Below, in pieces: positions 30,216 through 40,893 of a stretch of 64,000 nucleotides of DNA. The position numbers and the translations under genes were made by a program. Every line of letters starts with the position of its first letter. Positions within the stretch are counted from its first letter, which is position 1. The notes below the pieces were generated by a model. The model did no database searches, had not been told where the DNA came from, and was given only the letters and a program-made list of their open reading frames with translations. Origin of the DNA: Paralithodes platypus (Eukaryota > Arthropoda > Malacostraca > Decapoda > Lithodidae); contig CM064481.1 in NCBI GenBank assembly GCA_032716605.1, positions 17,726,811-17,790,810 on the forward strand, given 5' to 3'.

Positions 30216-32092
30216 AATGCAAAAGTCAGCGAGGTCGCTAGGTTGCCAATCGTGTCTAAGTGGAAATACTCGACCGGGAGCGACACCGGGTACGGGCACC
30301 ACGTCTTTAATTGCTGGTACCATAACTGCGCCGGCCACAGGGGCGCGATTAGCGAGACTAAGCCTCGATAATCTCGTAGTTTGTTCACTACGTGGCACAT
30401 TAGTGACGCGTCTGGCGGCGGAAACAGATAGATGGAGCTCCATCTGTTCCAGTCTGTCACTAGGGCATCTGGCCCCCCTGCCGGCGTTCTCGTCCGGCGG
30501 GTGAGGTATAGAGGGAGTTTGTGAGTCTCCTCGGACGCAAACAGATCCACTTGTGGATGGTAGAGCTCTGCAATCATTAGGTTGAAAATGGGTTGCTTGA
30601 GCTCCCATTCTACTGTCGTGCTCTGTCTCCGGGACAGAGCGTCTGCCCAGACGTTTGCTACGCCTGGGAGATAAGATGCGTGAAGATAAATGTCTAGCCT
30701 GTTGGCTAGAGTAAAAATCTCTTCCGACACGTTTAGCAACTTCCGTGATCTCGTTGACCCCTGTTTCTGAATACAGTGAACTGCATTCAGATTGTCCATT
30801 CTGAAGGCCACCGACTTGCCCCGTAAAGTAGAGCCGTGAGCCTGAAGGAAATACAAGGGGACTAGTAATTCTTTGACATTGATGTGGGAGATTTCTAAGT
30901 GGGACCAAAGCCCCTGACCCTGATGCCCCTGGTTTGACTGAAAACCCCAACCTATTGTGCCTGACGCATCCGTGTCTACCCATACCGTTGGCGGAGGAGA
31001 GGTCCATGACATTACTGCGTGCAACATTTCCCTCTTCGCCCAGACCGCTAGTAAGGTGTGGATTAATTTTGGTATGGGCCATAATTTTCTCGCCGGTAAG
31101 AGTGGGAAATATTTGTTGCCCTCCAATATTAAACGTTTTACTTTCAACCGGCCCAACATTACAGTTAGTTGAATCCAGTTGAGAGAGCTGACCAGAGACT
31201 CCCAGATCCTCCGTGTCGTAGTCAGACTGTGAAGAAACATGAAGAGTTTCCTGCGAAACCTGTTTCGATTGTCCACACTCTGACTCCGAGTGAGAGCAGC
31301 TGTGTCCCAACCCAGCCCTATCCACTGAACTACTCGTGAGGGAACAAGGTTTGACTTTACCAGATTTACCTTGAACCCTAGAGTTTTGACATGATTTAAA
31401 GTTATGTTGACATGTTTGATGCATAATTGCTCTGTCTCTGCCACCACCAGCCAGTCGTCTAGGTACCACAAAATTCTGATGCCTTGCTTTAACAATGGCA
31501 TCAGGGCTTGCCGGACTAATTTTGTGAATAATCGAGGTGCTAGGTTCAAACCGAATGGCATCCTCTGAAAAAAAAAATTTTGATGCCTGATCCGTAAGGC
31601 CAGAAACCTTTGAAATCTTTTGTTGACCGATACGTGCCAATAAGCGTCTGTCAGGTCTAGGAAACACATCCAACCTCCCGGCGGAAGTGTTAGCCTGATT
31701 TGGTGTACTGTTAACATTCGGAATGACTCGTTGTGAATGTGAAGGTTCAGATACGACAGGTCGACGACCGGTCTCATCTGAACACTGTCCCTTTTGGGAA
31801 CCAAAAATAGCTTGGACGTGAATACTGGGTAATTTGGAGGGACCGGGATGATGACATTCTTGGCAATCATTTCTTGGACCAGTGACTCCACCTCTAAAGA
31901 AACTAGATTCGCCGTTGTCGGCTGACGTAAGCGAGGTCGCTGGAGCCACTGCCAAGTGATGCCTTTGCGTGCCACCATCCGTGCCCAAGTGTTTAACGGC
32001 CATGCTTGGTGACACGTTCGGAACGACCCAGTTAGCAGACAAGGGTTCGCCGGCTCTACTACCCTCGGATCCACCGGCCTTGAGACTGGCAC
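30188..32092 (-). CDS. DIRS-1 reverse transcriptase / RNase H
   Basis: 634 codons, uninterrupted. An N-terminal RT part has the RPVVDLSYLN block, FLDLTDAYWHV with a catalytic Asp, and QRMPFGLNLAP. YLDD follows at residues 210-213, with both catalytic aspartates present. An RNase H domain then begins at VWVDTDASGTIGWGF, with KELLVP, FRMDNLNAVHCI and VWADALSR. The C-terminal part (HPQVDLFAS to PAQLWYQQL) is the block that follows RNase H in DIRS elements. Some authors place a methyltransferase-like domain around there, but I cannot confirm one. The Gag-like frame ends 17 bases upstream, so reinitiation or a coupled start is likely. Degenerate homologues are at 41.9-43.3 kb and 59.2-60.9 kb. Confidence 0.92.
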   Translation of the reverse strand: MPVSRPVDPRVVEPANPCLLTGSFRTCHQAWPLNTWARMVARKGITWQWLQRPRLRQPTTANLVSLEVESLVQEMIAKNVIIPVPPNYPVFTSKLFLVPKRDSVQMRPVVDLSYLNLHIHNESFRMLTVHQIRLTLPPGGWMCFLDLTDAYWHVSVNKRFQRFLALRIRHQNFFFQRMPFGLNLAPRLFTKLVRQALMPLLKQGIRILWYLDDWLVVAETEQLCIKHVNITLNHVKTLGFKVNLVKSNLVPSRVVQWIGLGWDTAALTRSQSVDNRNRFRRKLFMFLHSLTTTRRIWESLVSSLNWIQLTVMLGRLKVKRLILEGNKYFPLLPARKLWPIPKLIHTLLAVWAKREMLHAVMSWTSPPPTVWVDTDASGTIGWGFQSNQGHQGQGLWSHLEISHINVKELLVPLYFLQAHGSTLRGKSVAFRMDNLNAVHCIQKQGSTRSRKLLNVSEEIFTLANRLDIYLHASYLPGVANVWADALSRRQSTTVEWELKQPIFNLMIAELYHPQVDLFASEETHKLPLYLTRRTRTPAGGPDALVTDWNRWSSIYLFPPPDASLMCHVVNKLRDYRGLVSLIAPLWPAQLWYQQLKTWCPYPVSLPVEYFHLDTIGNLATSLTFALWTFKRPSG

Positions 32093-32109
32093 CGGGAGTG
32101 AGAGAGACT

Positions 32110-34740
32110 TTAGTTTTTTGATGGTGGTGGAGTTGGTGGCGGTGGACGCTTCGCCAGCTGGCTGGCGTTGGCAGAAGACGGGCCCTGACCTGGCTTATTA
32201 TAGCCGCGTCCTCTCTGACCTGAAAACCTACCCTGTCTATGCCTGTACTGACCTTGAAGGGAGGAGGACTTAGGTGGATGAAAGGGCTTAGATCCCCCCG
32301 GCTGAGCCTTAGCGACTGGCTTGGGTTTGGGGAAGTTAAAGGCAGGTTTCTTAGAAGGGGTGGGACTATGTTTGAAGGCCTGAGCCATATTAAAAACTGT
32401 TTGGCACACTTCAGGGGACATTAAAGAGGGAGTGAGCACTGGTGACATGACCACCTGATTCGCAATGCGATCAGGAAGCTTCCATACCAAGGACATTCTG
32501 AGATCTTGTCTCGCTCGTACCGCCTCAAGCAAGGCTGTGCGTATGTCACCCAATGATTGGATTGACGACTGAAGAAGCAGTCGCCGGGACAGTTCAACCG
32601 ATCTTCTGGCATCCGCGTCTGCGATTGCCTGAGTGGACCGGAGCAATGACTTTGCTACCTGTTGTGACACTATGTATTGGGAGAACAGGCGAAAAGCTTT
32701 CCCCCGTAGCCTAAATTCACGGTCTAGGTGAGTTGGGGTAGGGGTAGTGAAAGGGTCTTTTAGTTCACAAAGATTAATTTTAGGGGCAGCTAAGAAAGCA
32801 AACAAAGCTGAAGGGACTCCGCCGGCAGAACACACTGGCATGGAGAACCAAGAATGAGTATCTTGAGGGATCTGGTGGGAAGTTTTGGAAGTAAATGTGG
32901 TCGCAAAGTTTTGTGCCTCTGTCTCCCATTCCACCCAAGGTCCTGGACCCAACTGCCCCACCTTCAAAACTGGATTAGCGGCTGCGTCTGTGACGGTTTG
33001 CAAATCGAGTTCTGGAGTGAGAGCTGACAGTGTCTTAATGTCATTAAACCCATCATGCTTAGACCAGTCAGAAAACAATTTTGAAGCTGAGGCAGAGGGT
33101 AAAGCAGGCTTAGCAGTATAAACAAAATAGTCCTGGTGATAATAACTAGGTATAGCCTTGATATTGACATCTAGTACATTCCCCAAAGTATCCAAGGCCC
33201 TTAATTTCTTAGATTTATTGCCTTGGATAACCCATTCTTGCGGCACTGGGAGTTCCCCTGACAAGGTAGGTTGGGCGAGCTCTGGCTTAGTGGGGGTCAA
33301 AAGGACCCATGACTTGTCTGGGCCGTAAAGCAAGGGCATAGCTACCTTTCTGAGAGGAGCTTTGTCTAAAGGGGGCGGATTGACATCCGTTATAACCCTT
33401 ACATTCGAAGTGGTCAATGCCGCTGTAGCAGGCCTAGTGACCACCGATGGTGACATAGAGGGAGGGTGAGGGATCTGAGTCAAAGCAATAGAAGTCATCA
33501 GAGGCCGTACCGTAGAGCTTGTCGTGGGAGCTCCCAGGTCCACTGAAGGAGTTTCCGGCTGTTGGCCAAATTTTTTAGATAAAGCATTAACTAGTAGCCC
33601 ATCAATCTCCTGTGCTGTGACAAATGTATTTGATGATGTACTCAATGGTGAATCAATAAGATCTTGTGCGGCGTCTAAGCCTGAACCCGACTCTTGCACT
33701 TCCATATCTGATATAATTGAAACCTCGTCTTTATCATCCTGTTCCTCATGAGAGGATTCCGCCGAAGCTGGGGTACCATCTTGTTGCCAAGATAAGTCAG
33801 GAATAGAGGATGGGATCGCCGCGTCCCGGTGGACGTCAGCCACTGTGTGAATAGTTTGAGCCAGAAGTGGGTGGGCAGGCACTGGTCGAGAATATCGCCA
33901 AACACCTAGGCCTTGGCCTACACTCCCTTGGGAGTCCGAAACACTCTCAACCACTGAGCTCCCTGAACTCTCCAAATCCAGGGTTAAAATGCTAATAGGT
34001 AAATTATCTTTAGGTACAGGCACTACACTGGACCCCTGAGACCGAACACTAGCTCTGTCTGGGGTAGAGGTATGACGAGAAGTACTAGATTCCGGCGAAT
34101 GTCGGGAGGCCTTTCTATCATGGGAATCCTTTCTCGAAGATTTATGGCTGCGGTGTGACCGTGAACTACTCTTTGATTTGGAGGATTTATCGCCGTGACC
34201 ACTGGTGGAACTTTCCGTCTTACTCTTCTTACTCGATGGTGAAGAGGCAAGACTGGGTGGCTGGTGTCTAAGTGGTGACCTAGACCTAGATCTCGCCCGA
34301 GACGAGGAGGCTGCCGCCGGGGGTGTAGGCTCACGTTGACGTTTCGAAGTAGCCGGGGCAGGAGATGACACAGAACCCTGTCCAGTCTCTGCCGGCTTAC
34401 GGGTAGTTACTCGAGAGGAACGTTTAGGGGGAGGGTGCTCAATTAGAAGCCTATCCCAAAGTAGGACGTTGTCACATTGAAGTGACTTATGAGCCACAAT
34501 AGTAGTATAAGCTGCCATTTGTTGCCGAACTTCTCGTAAGGCGACCGCTGCGGTCTTATCATTGTTTTGTAATACTTTTACACTGAGTTGGGAGCAAAAG
34601 GAACAGTTGCGCATCACCCACAGACCCCTTGAACGGTCTAGACATTTAACACACTTGATACAAAGAGTGTGCGCAAAAAGAGGGATACCAGCACAGGTTG
34701 GAGTAATGCATAAAGCAAAAACTGGGGCAAAGGTAGCCAT
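32110..34740 (-). CDS. DIRS-1 Gag-like protein (ORF1)
   Basis: 876 codons, uninterrupted, first gene of the element; by position it is the structural or nucleic-acid-binding protein. The N-terminus has a Cys/His cluster (Cys11, Cys16, His24, Cys27, Cys30, Cys33, Cys46, Cys49) that could bind zinc. Residues about 105-240 are Ser/Arg/Lys-rich (SRARSRSRSP, KSKSSSRSHRSHKSSRK), suggesting RNA binding. The middle is acidic and Ser-rich, and residues about 500-750 are more globular, with Trp/Pro blocks. The C-terminal about 80 residues are Pro/Lys/Gly/Gln-rich with RGRGYN, again nucleic-acid binding. No canonical CCHC knuckle is present. The assignment relies on order and composition, since DIRS Gag is poorly conserved. 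Confidence 0.8.
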   Translation of the reverse strand: MATFAPVFALCITPTCAGIPLFAHTLCIKCVKCLDRSRGLWVMRNCSFCSQLSVKVLQNNDKTAAVALREVRQQMAAYTTIVAHKSLQCDNVLLWDRLLIEHPPPKRSSRVTTRKPAETGQGSVSSPAPATSKRQREPTPPAAASSSRARSRSRSPLRHQPPSLASSPSSKKSKTESSTSGHGDKSSKSKSSSRSHRSHKSSRKDSHDRKASRHSPESSTSRHTSTPDRASVRSQGSSVVPVPKDNLPISILTLDLESSGSSVVESVSDSQGSVGQGLGVWRYSRPVPAHPLLAQTIHTVADVHRDAAIPSSIPDLSWQQDGTPASAESSHEEQDDKDEVSIISDMEVQESGSGLDAAQDLIDSPLSTSSNTFVTAQEIDGLLVNALSKKFGQQPETPSVDLGAPTTSSTVRPLMTSIALTQIPHPPSMSPSVVTRPATAALTTSNVRVITDVNPPPLDKAPLRKVAMPLLYGPDKSWVLLTPTKPELAQPTLSGELPVPQEWVIQGNKSKKLRALDTLGNVLDVNIKAIPSYYHQDYFVYTAKPALPSASASKLFSDWSKHDGFNDIKTLSALTPELDLQTVTDAAANPVLKVGQLGPGPWVEWETEAQNFATTFTSKTSHQIPQDTHSWFSMPVCSAGGVPSALFAFLAAPKINLCELKDPFTTPTPTHLDREFRLRGKAFRLFSQYIVSQQVAKSLLRSTQAIADADARRSVELSRRLLLQSSIQSLGDIRTALLEAVRARQDLRMSLVWKLPDRIANQVVMSPVLTPSLMSPEVCQTVFNMAQAFKHSPTPSKKPAFNFPKPKPVAKAQPGGSKPFHPPKSSSLQGQYRHRQGRFSGQRGRGYNKPGQGPSSANASQLAKRPPPPTPPPSKN

Positions 34741-35004
34741 GACAGAGACTGGTGGGAAAACTACTGCAGGTTCTGTATTGGTCCGCCGGAGCCCAGCCCT
34801 GGAAAAAAGAAAATTTCCAGGAATTAATGCTCATAAGGTTAACCCAACATGTTCGCACACAAGTGTTAATAACCCGGCGAGTAACGAGACGTAATGTCAC
34901 AACGATCACAGCTCGTTACGCGGCGGGGTTCTATAAAGATTTCCGAATATCTAAACATGTCTTAAGAAAGTTAAGAATACCCTCTGACATAATATAAAAG
35001 ACCG
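34741..35004. other. 5' leader of DIRS-1
   Basis: Non-coding sequence upstream of the Gag-like start. I see no clear promoter motif. It ends where the terminal block vocabulary (GGAAGGAAAACC) begins. Confidence 0.5.
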
Positions 35005-35054
35005 GAAGGAAAACCTTCTATTTAGGAGTGGTTCCGTAGACAATGACGAAGAGC

Positions 35055-35925
35055 CTATGTGGGTGGATCTCAGCTGCGACCGGCCAACTCTGTTCGAAAT
35101 CTGGGTGTATATGTGAACTCCCCATTAGATTTCAAAGAGCATGTAAACCAGATAGTTAAAAGTTGTTACTTGCACATCAGAAATCTCTATTTGGTGAAGC
35201 CGTTTATAACCAGACGTTGCCTCCTGACGTTGGTTCACTCATTGGTCTTCTCTCGTGTTGATTATTGCAATGCCCTGTTGGTGGGTCTTCCAAATTATAT
35301 TTTAAAGAAAGTTCAGTCTGTTCTTAACAGGGCCGCAAGACTAATTTTTGGTGTTCCACCTAGAACTCCTACTACATCTCTTCACATAGAACTGCACTGG
35401 CTGCCAGTAAGAGCAAGAATAGAATTTAAGTTGTGTTTGGTGACTTTTAAGGTTCTCAAATTTGGTGAGCCTAGGTACCTTGCGGAGCTGCTCAGGCACC
35501 CACCGGCACACCATGGTGTAGTTGTGCGTCATGACAATGACCCTTTTCGTCTTGATGAACCAAGGGCTTTCCAGCAGTCTTCTTTCTTTGAGAGGTCATT
35601 CTCCTACATGGCTCCGAGGTTGTATAACAGGTTGCCGCTGTCCATGAGACAACTGAGTTCTGTTGAATGCTTCAAGAGACAACTTAAGACTTTTCTCTTT
35701 GAGAGAAGCTATGATCTTGAGAGAGGTGTCATGACAGATGGCTATAGAGTTTAGGCTATTTTGCCACTGCTAGTGATTGTTAAATGTGTGTTGTATATGA
35801 GCCTTCTTTTGATGCATTGATTTTTGTTCTTTTTTCTTTCTCTTTTCGAGCGCTAGTGAATTCTTCGGAAAAATTGGCGCTTATGAGAAATAAGTAACAT
35901 GCTTATTATTATTATTATTATTATA
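35055..35925 (+). mobile_element. 5'-truncated L2/CR1-group LINE
   Basis: Only the 3' third of a LINE is present, ending in an (ATT)n tail (35908-35925), as usual for L2-like elements. It is inserted in the DIRS terminal repeat at AGCCTAT/ACTATATA, deduced from the uninterrupted inverted copy near 56780. It contains the coding fragment 35059-35754. Confidence 0.85.
35059..35754 (+). pseudogene. LINE reverse transcriptase C-terminal part (L2-like), 5' truncated
   Basis: 231 codons open to a stop. It holds the late RT thumb and C-terminal region characteristic of L2/CR1-group LINEs: VRNLGVYVNS, FKEHVNQIVKSCY, SLVFSRVDYCNALLVGLP, LNRAARLIFG, LHWLPVRARIEFKL and a final FKRQLKTFLF. The palm motif (FADD-like) and the endonuclease are upstream in the full element and missing here, so the fragment is inactive. 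The open frame and good motif preservation suggest a fairly young insertion. Confidence 0.88.
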
Positions 35926-36083
35926 CTATATATAGGCTGAGATTCCGGGACCCGTTCGGGATTCCCCGGAGTTCTTATCACAACCGTTGCATATATAGCA
36001 TAAAAACAATCCTTGGTTAATACCCATTAAATCTTACCAAGGGCTCGTCATTGAAAATGAATACCACTAGAAATAAAATTTAA

Positions 36084-36554
36084 CCCTTCCTCCCCGGGCT
36101 GTCTTACCAAATGACGGTCGCCCCTACCCGGGCGATATGGCTGAAAAACGTCTAGGCCTAGGCTACCGTATTTATGTTTATTTTCACTGCTAGAACATCT
36201 ATAATCGTAGTGCGGTTTTCAATCTGTATTTTGGCATTGAGTAGAGCTCTGTAAGTCAACTGGTTCAGTTGTGATGACGATTTCAGTGGAGCCAATATTG
36301 CAGAGATGTTGCCAATATGGGGGCTTTTTAGACACTAATTTCGTCATGACGTCAGAACAATAACATTGAGGAGTCTTCTCCTTCTTGTTTTCGGGGGTGC
36401 GGTGACGAACGCTTGGGTTTGTTGACATACGTCGTACGCACGGCGTTCGGACCAAGCTTAATTAGGCTATTAAGCTCATGCCTTAGATAAGGCATACCGG
36501 GTAGCGGCTCTTCTTTCGTGCTGTCCTTACCTAAGGCAGACCGGGTAGGAAGGG
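36084..36554 (-). mobile_element. piggyBac MITE 2
   Basis: 471 bp between TTAA at 36080-36083 and 36555-36558. TIRs read CCCTTCCTCCCCGGGCTG and (inverted) CCCTTCCTACCCGGTCTG. The high-coordinate end has two boxes, CCTTAGATAAGG and CCTTACCTAAGG, each followed by CCGGG, 44 bp apart (left-type end). The low-coordinate end has CCGGG sites 34 bp apart (right-type end). The interior is related to MITE 1 in opposite orientation. It shares its TTAA with piggyBac C. Confidence 0.92.
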
Positions 36555-36954
36555 TTAACCCTCCAGCCCCGGGGGCTATAGCTTGCGACTGTGCTGTGGT
36601 ACCGGGTGTTTTGACGATCTTTGGTCTATGTTAACTCCTCTGTAATTCAATGAATATGGCATGTAATGTTATGAATAAAAAAGAATAATGTTCCACAAAC
36701 CTTGCTCTGTCGAATGGCATTGAGTAGAGGTCTCTAGACCCTCTGGTTGCATAATGGTGAGCGCGGGAAGACGAGTGCTTTTCGGCGGCAAATTCTTCCC
36801 GCGTTCGGACGCGTCGCCCCGGCCACGGCTACGACGCACCTAGCCGCTCGTCGCGCCAAAGTATTTATCTCCCTTAGACGATTTTCGTGTTTGATATTGA
36901 GAATGTGATGTTTATTTGATATTTTTATAGTTATTTTGAGGCCAATTATATAAA

Positions 36955-37305
36955 GTATGTTTATTAGGGTATCACTGTCACTGATATTGCTCATTTTCAC
37001 TCGATACCGTACATTTTATTAGTAATTGAGGTAGGTTATTGTTATATTAGGGCACTGATTATTCGTTATTACAGGTTTATTATACTTTGGCCATCAAGTA
37101 TTGTGTCTTGTGTCACTTTCACTTTGATAAATATGCTTTAGAGAGTGTCACTGTCACTGATAATGCAAATTTTCACTCGATACCGTACATTTTATTAGTA
37201 ATTGAGGTAGGTTATTGTTGTATTAGGCACTGATTATTCGTTATCACAGGTGTTTATTATACTTTGGCCATCAAATATTAGGTCTTGTGTCACTTTCACT
37301 TAGTT
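36955..37305 (-). repeat. 177-bp tandem repeat in piggyBac C, 2 units
   Basis: Inverted homologue of the 2388-3075 array. CGATACCGTACATTTTATTAG recurs at about 37000 and 37177, a 177-bp period. TGTCACTTTCACTT words are seen at about 37109 and 37287. Confidence 0.92.
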
Positions 37306-37566
37306 ATATGCTTTGTAAACGTTTTATATACAATTTATTGTGTCTTTTTTCACTGATTTATACATTTCTATAGGTTCTAATCATATGAATGTCACTTGGT
37401 ATATACATATGTGTCACTTTCACATATTATTATGATGTAATTGTATTTGTATAAATTTTCTCATAATACATGACTTTTGTATAACAATAAATTGGTTTTC
37501 TTCCACTTTTTGCCTATATATATAGTGTACATATTGTCATTTTATTTGGCACTTTCAGTATGATTA

Positions 37567-40473
37567 TTAGAACTCCAGCTTGGAGTGGTAATCAAAGAAG
37601 CACCCTAAAGCACAGAGTGCCACCTTGCACTCCAGACACTCCATGGTGGACTTTTTACCTGGCCTCGGCCTCACCCTGCTGTTGTAGCAGACATGGCACC
37701 GCTTCTGCTGCATTCTTCCTGATTCATTCTGAGGCAGGGAACCAAGCCTGTGCCTAATCAAGTATTGAGCACACTGCAAGCGGTCAATAACGGCGGGCCC
37801 AGGATGTGCCACTGCCCTCTGTGGCGTAGCATACTTCTCCAGGAGCTCCGTCAACACCTGCTTTTGGAACCTCCACAGGCTATTGAACTTCATGGGTGTG
37901 TTCACATTCCGAAGCTTGTATATATTGTAGGCATTCAGAACTGACATGTCCACCATATGCAGAAAGAACTTTTTGTACCATCTGCACGAGGTACGCAGGC
38001 AGTCAATGAAGCCTATCTGCATGTCGGACTTGTCCACCAGCCTCATGTTGATATTGTAGTCCAGGACAGCATCGGGCTTGGTCACCCTGGCATGGGTGCG
38101 GCGATCCACCTTGCCAGTCTCCACCATTTCCCCCTTGTGGATGGTGCTCAGGAGGTTGACCTTCCGCTGGTCGTGCCAGTGGATAGCCAGAATGGGCCCC
38201 GACTTCTTCTTGAACACATCACCTTTTTTGGTCTTTGGAGGGAAAAGTGGCATGCCCTTCCTTTTCCCTCGTACTGTGCCTACAGTCCCCGTCTTGCGCT
38301 CATGCAGGTACTATGAGAGAGTGGGGGACGTGTAATAATTGTCCGTCTAGAGGACGTGATTCTTGTGAAAGTAGCGGTCCATCATGGCTTGCACCACTGC
38401 TCCGCCAAAGCCAATGACGGGGTCCACAAGCAAGTCCCCTTCCTTCCCGCTGTAGACCAGGAAGTCCAGGACATAGCCAGTTTGGCAGTCGCACAGCACA
38501 AAGAATTTTATGCCAAAGCGATGTCTTTTTGAGGGGATGTACTGCCGGAAGCTGAGTTTTCCCCGGAACAGCACAAGAGACTCATCAATGACGACCTTGC
38601 GGAAGGGCTTGAAGTAGGAGGTGAAGCGTTCTCTCATCATCTCGTACAACGTCCTAATCTTCCACAGCTTGTCTGGGAGGTGGACGTCAAGGTTGGTGAC
38701 AAGATGGAGCGCTGCGAGGATATCAAGGTACCGGTCGCGAGACATATATTTCCCGAAGGCAGGGGTGGATATGAGATCATTGGTGATCCAATAGTCAGGC
38801 AACCTATGCTTCTTGACATGAGGCATTAGCATGGTGAGTGCCAGGAACACCATGAACTCTTTATGAGTCACTGGGGTCCACTGCCTCATGTGGCCCTTGG
38901 TTACCTTGCCCAAAAAGTGGACCTGGTATTGGTGCTGCTTATTTGTCGCTTTGACAACATAGCCTACCACCTCCTCATCAAAGAAGGCCTCAAATAGTTT
39001 GTGTGGTGGAGCATTGGGGCCTGCAGGAAAATTGGGGGTAATGCCTGAACCCTCTAGTACCTCATCAAAAGCTGGCACATCAGGGTTGTATCCATCCCCA
39101 TCAACTACGTCTTGCCACTGAAAAACGTAGAATGGGTCTTGTCTACGCTGACGAGGAGCTCCAGCTGGTGGCCCAGCACGCCCACGGCCAACTCGGGAGG
39201 CGCGCGCCCTAGGGCGGCGAGGGCGTCAGTCAGGGCGTCGGCCAGCACGACGGGCAGCACGACGGGCAGCACGACGCCGGGCCAAGCGGATGGGTCTAGG
39301 GCTGTCGATGTACATATAGTCATCGTCAGAGTGGTCATCTTGCCCTGACGGTGGACCTATGTAATCATGGCCAGAGTCTTCAGAGAGGTGCCCTTCATCA
39401 TCAGTGGCCCCCACATAATCTGGCGGGGAACGAGTGATGCGTGGGCGGCGTGCGGGTGGGCGAGGTGGGGAAGGAGTGGCAGGTGAGGCTATGTCACCCC
39501 GAGGTCCTGGGCTCCTTGGCCGGCGACGAGTGACAGAAATTAATTCTTCACTGTCACTAGGCCCAGGTATTGGTGATGCGAGCTCAAAGACTTCTGCAGG
39601 AAGACATGTTGAAGGCGGGAGAGGTTGGGAGGACCGTGGGGAAAGTTGCGGGGGCGTATGGCTGGTGCCGGCAGGGGTGGACGCCGCGGGAGCCTCGAAC
39701 AAAACTCTCTTACTTTTCTTTATTTTTTTGGTATATTTTCTGCCTTTCCCCTTTTCGGCAGCAGTATGTCTCCTGTCGGGGGACCTAGGAGGTAAATAGG
39801 CCGAAAGTGGGGGGTCCTCAACCCTTGGCAGTGGTGGGGGTGGTGGGGAAGAATGCGGGGCACCCGGGTCATCCGGGTCATCTTGGGTGGCGCGGGTAGA
39901 TAAGGGAGACAATGGCGGGCGAGAAGGGTCACCACGCTCACCCTCACTCACAGCCTCATCCTCACCAAGTATTTTGGCTTGTTCCCTAGCTGCCGCGGCC
40001 GCTTTTTCAAGTTTTTTCTGCTTATATAAGTGTAGCTTGAAAGGCGATTTACCTGGGGAAGGGCTTGGCGTCGTGTCACTTATGCAAAATTTGGTGAGTG
40101 ACCTTGAACTCTCCCACTCACTCACTCTCTCAAGTTCACTGTCTTTAGGTAAACCAGCTTCCTCAACAACTGGTACATCACCTTCATCACTCTCATCACT
40201 GTCATGTTCTCTCGCAAATCCCAGGAATTGCTCTTCTTTGTCACTCTCATGGCCATAATCACTCGACTTATAATTACTGGAGTCGTCACTGACTTCATCA
40301 TCAACATTATGCTTGGCATCAGCTCGCTCATAAAGTCTCAATGTCGTCTCAATACCTCCGGGAGATAACACATTTAGGCGATGGCGTCGGGGTAAGGCGC
40401 GACGAACTAGCACGGGCGTCGTAGGAAGCACGGTATCGGACACAGCGGAATCACTATTTGGCGTACTGTCCAT
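37567..40473 (-). pseudogene. piggyBac C transposase with three in-frame stops
   Basis: 968-codon frame starting at 40473 (MDSTPNSDS, as in copy B). Frame is kept throughout, with no indel breaking it. Stops are TGA at 39228-39226 (residue 416, in the Arg-rich linker), TAG at 38349-38347 (residue 709, replacing the Tyr two residues before the second catalytic Asp) and TAG at 38313-38311 (residue 721, replacing Gln). Catalytic aspartates at residues 630, 711 and 814 and the C-terminal cysteines are still encoded. Over most of the catalytic domain it is almost identical to copy A, so the two are close relatives. Upstream of 40473 the frame stays open through the SINE, but that extension is unlikely to be native. 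Confidence 0.95.
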
Positions 40474-40487
40474 GATGGCGTCGGGGT

Positions 40488-40893
40488 TGTTGTTGTTGTT
40501 CCCCAAGCTGCCTGGCCGAACAGCCCCAAGGCCCTGAGTAAGGCCAAGGCCATAAATGAGCGCCCCCACAGAACCCTCCCTGCCGACCACAATAAAGCCT
40601 GGGTGACCGAAGCCACTCCATGGCGGGGGGCTGAGAGGGTGCGTAAACGCCCGGGAAACCAAAGCCCCACCCAGGGCCCTGTGCCCCTCAGCAATTATGA
40701 AGAGAAAGTTGAGGGGCAAAGGAATAATGTGACGCTTTAGCTTCCAATCTTGGTAGATTGGGAGGTCAATCCACGGAAGAGACGCCGTCACTCGAGATCT
40801 AGAAAATATATAAGTAAAAGGAACAGTCAGAGTAAGCTATGGGTATGGCAGAGATCGCTCAGGTCTCACTCTGATAGACCAGCCCATCACCAG
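40488..40893 (-). mobile_element. SINE-like retroposon copy 1, (AAC)n tail, 12-bp target duplication
   Basis: The direct repeat TGGCGTCGGGGT lies at 40476-40487 and 40894-40905. Between them is a 406-bp sequence ending, on the minus strand, in (AAC)5. A second copy is at 44449-44862. It is inserted 14 bases upstream of the transposase ATG of piggyBac C. I could not identify convincing tRNA A and B boxes, so the head type is unknown. It encodes no reverse transcriptase. Confidence 0.88.

Larger units (their letters stand above)
27660..35004 (-). mobile_element. DIRS-type tyrosine-recombinase retrotransposon 1
   Basis: DIRS elements replicate through an RNA and integrate with a tyrosine recombinase instead of an integrase. 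Here three minus-strand frames occur in the order Gag-like (32110-34740), RT/RNase H (30188-32092) and tyrosine recombinase (to 29178), the DIRS arrangement. All three are uninterrupted. The 3' side carries the inverted terminal block at 27660-28200. The 5' boundary is placed where the next terminal block begins, near 35005, and is approximate. A piggyBac MITE (28769-29248) lies at the end of the recombinase frame. Confidence 0.88.
35005..36083. repeat. DIRS terminal sequence interrupted by an L2-like LINE
   Basis: 35005-35054 contains GGAAGGAAAACC and GACAATGACGAAGAGCCTAT. 35926-36083 continues with a CTATATATAGGCTGAGATTC block up to a TTAA. Read together without the LINE, this is the reverse complement of 56625-56815 on the other side of the second DIRS, so it behaves as that element's inverted terminal repeat. 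The sequence goes on at 41088 after the piggyBac insertions. Confidence 0.75.

Noticed and set aside
30216..32042. N-terminal two thirds of the 954-codon frame that ends in the DIRS recombinase
   Set aside because: It overlaps the RT/RNase H gene in another frame and shows no family motif. Only the part after about 30215 has recombinase features, so I annotate from there.
39434..39799. Plus-strand frame of 121 codons with Gly/Arg-rich product
   Set aside because: It is antisense to the piggyBac C N-terminal region, and an equivalent shadow exists in copies A and B.
40474..40791. Start of piggyBac C transposase at 40791
   Set aside because: The upstream part is coded by a SINE inserted between two copies of TGGCGTCGGGGT. 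Copy B begins at the Met equivalent to 40473.
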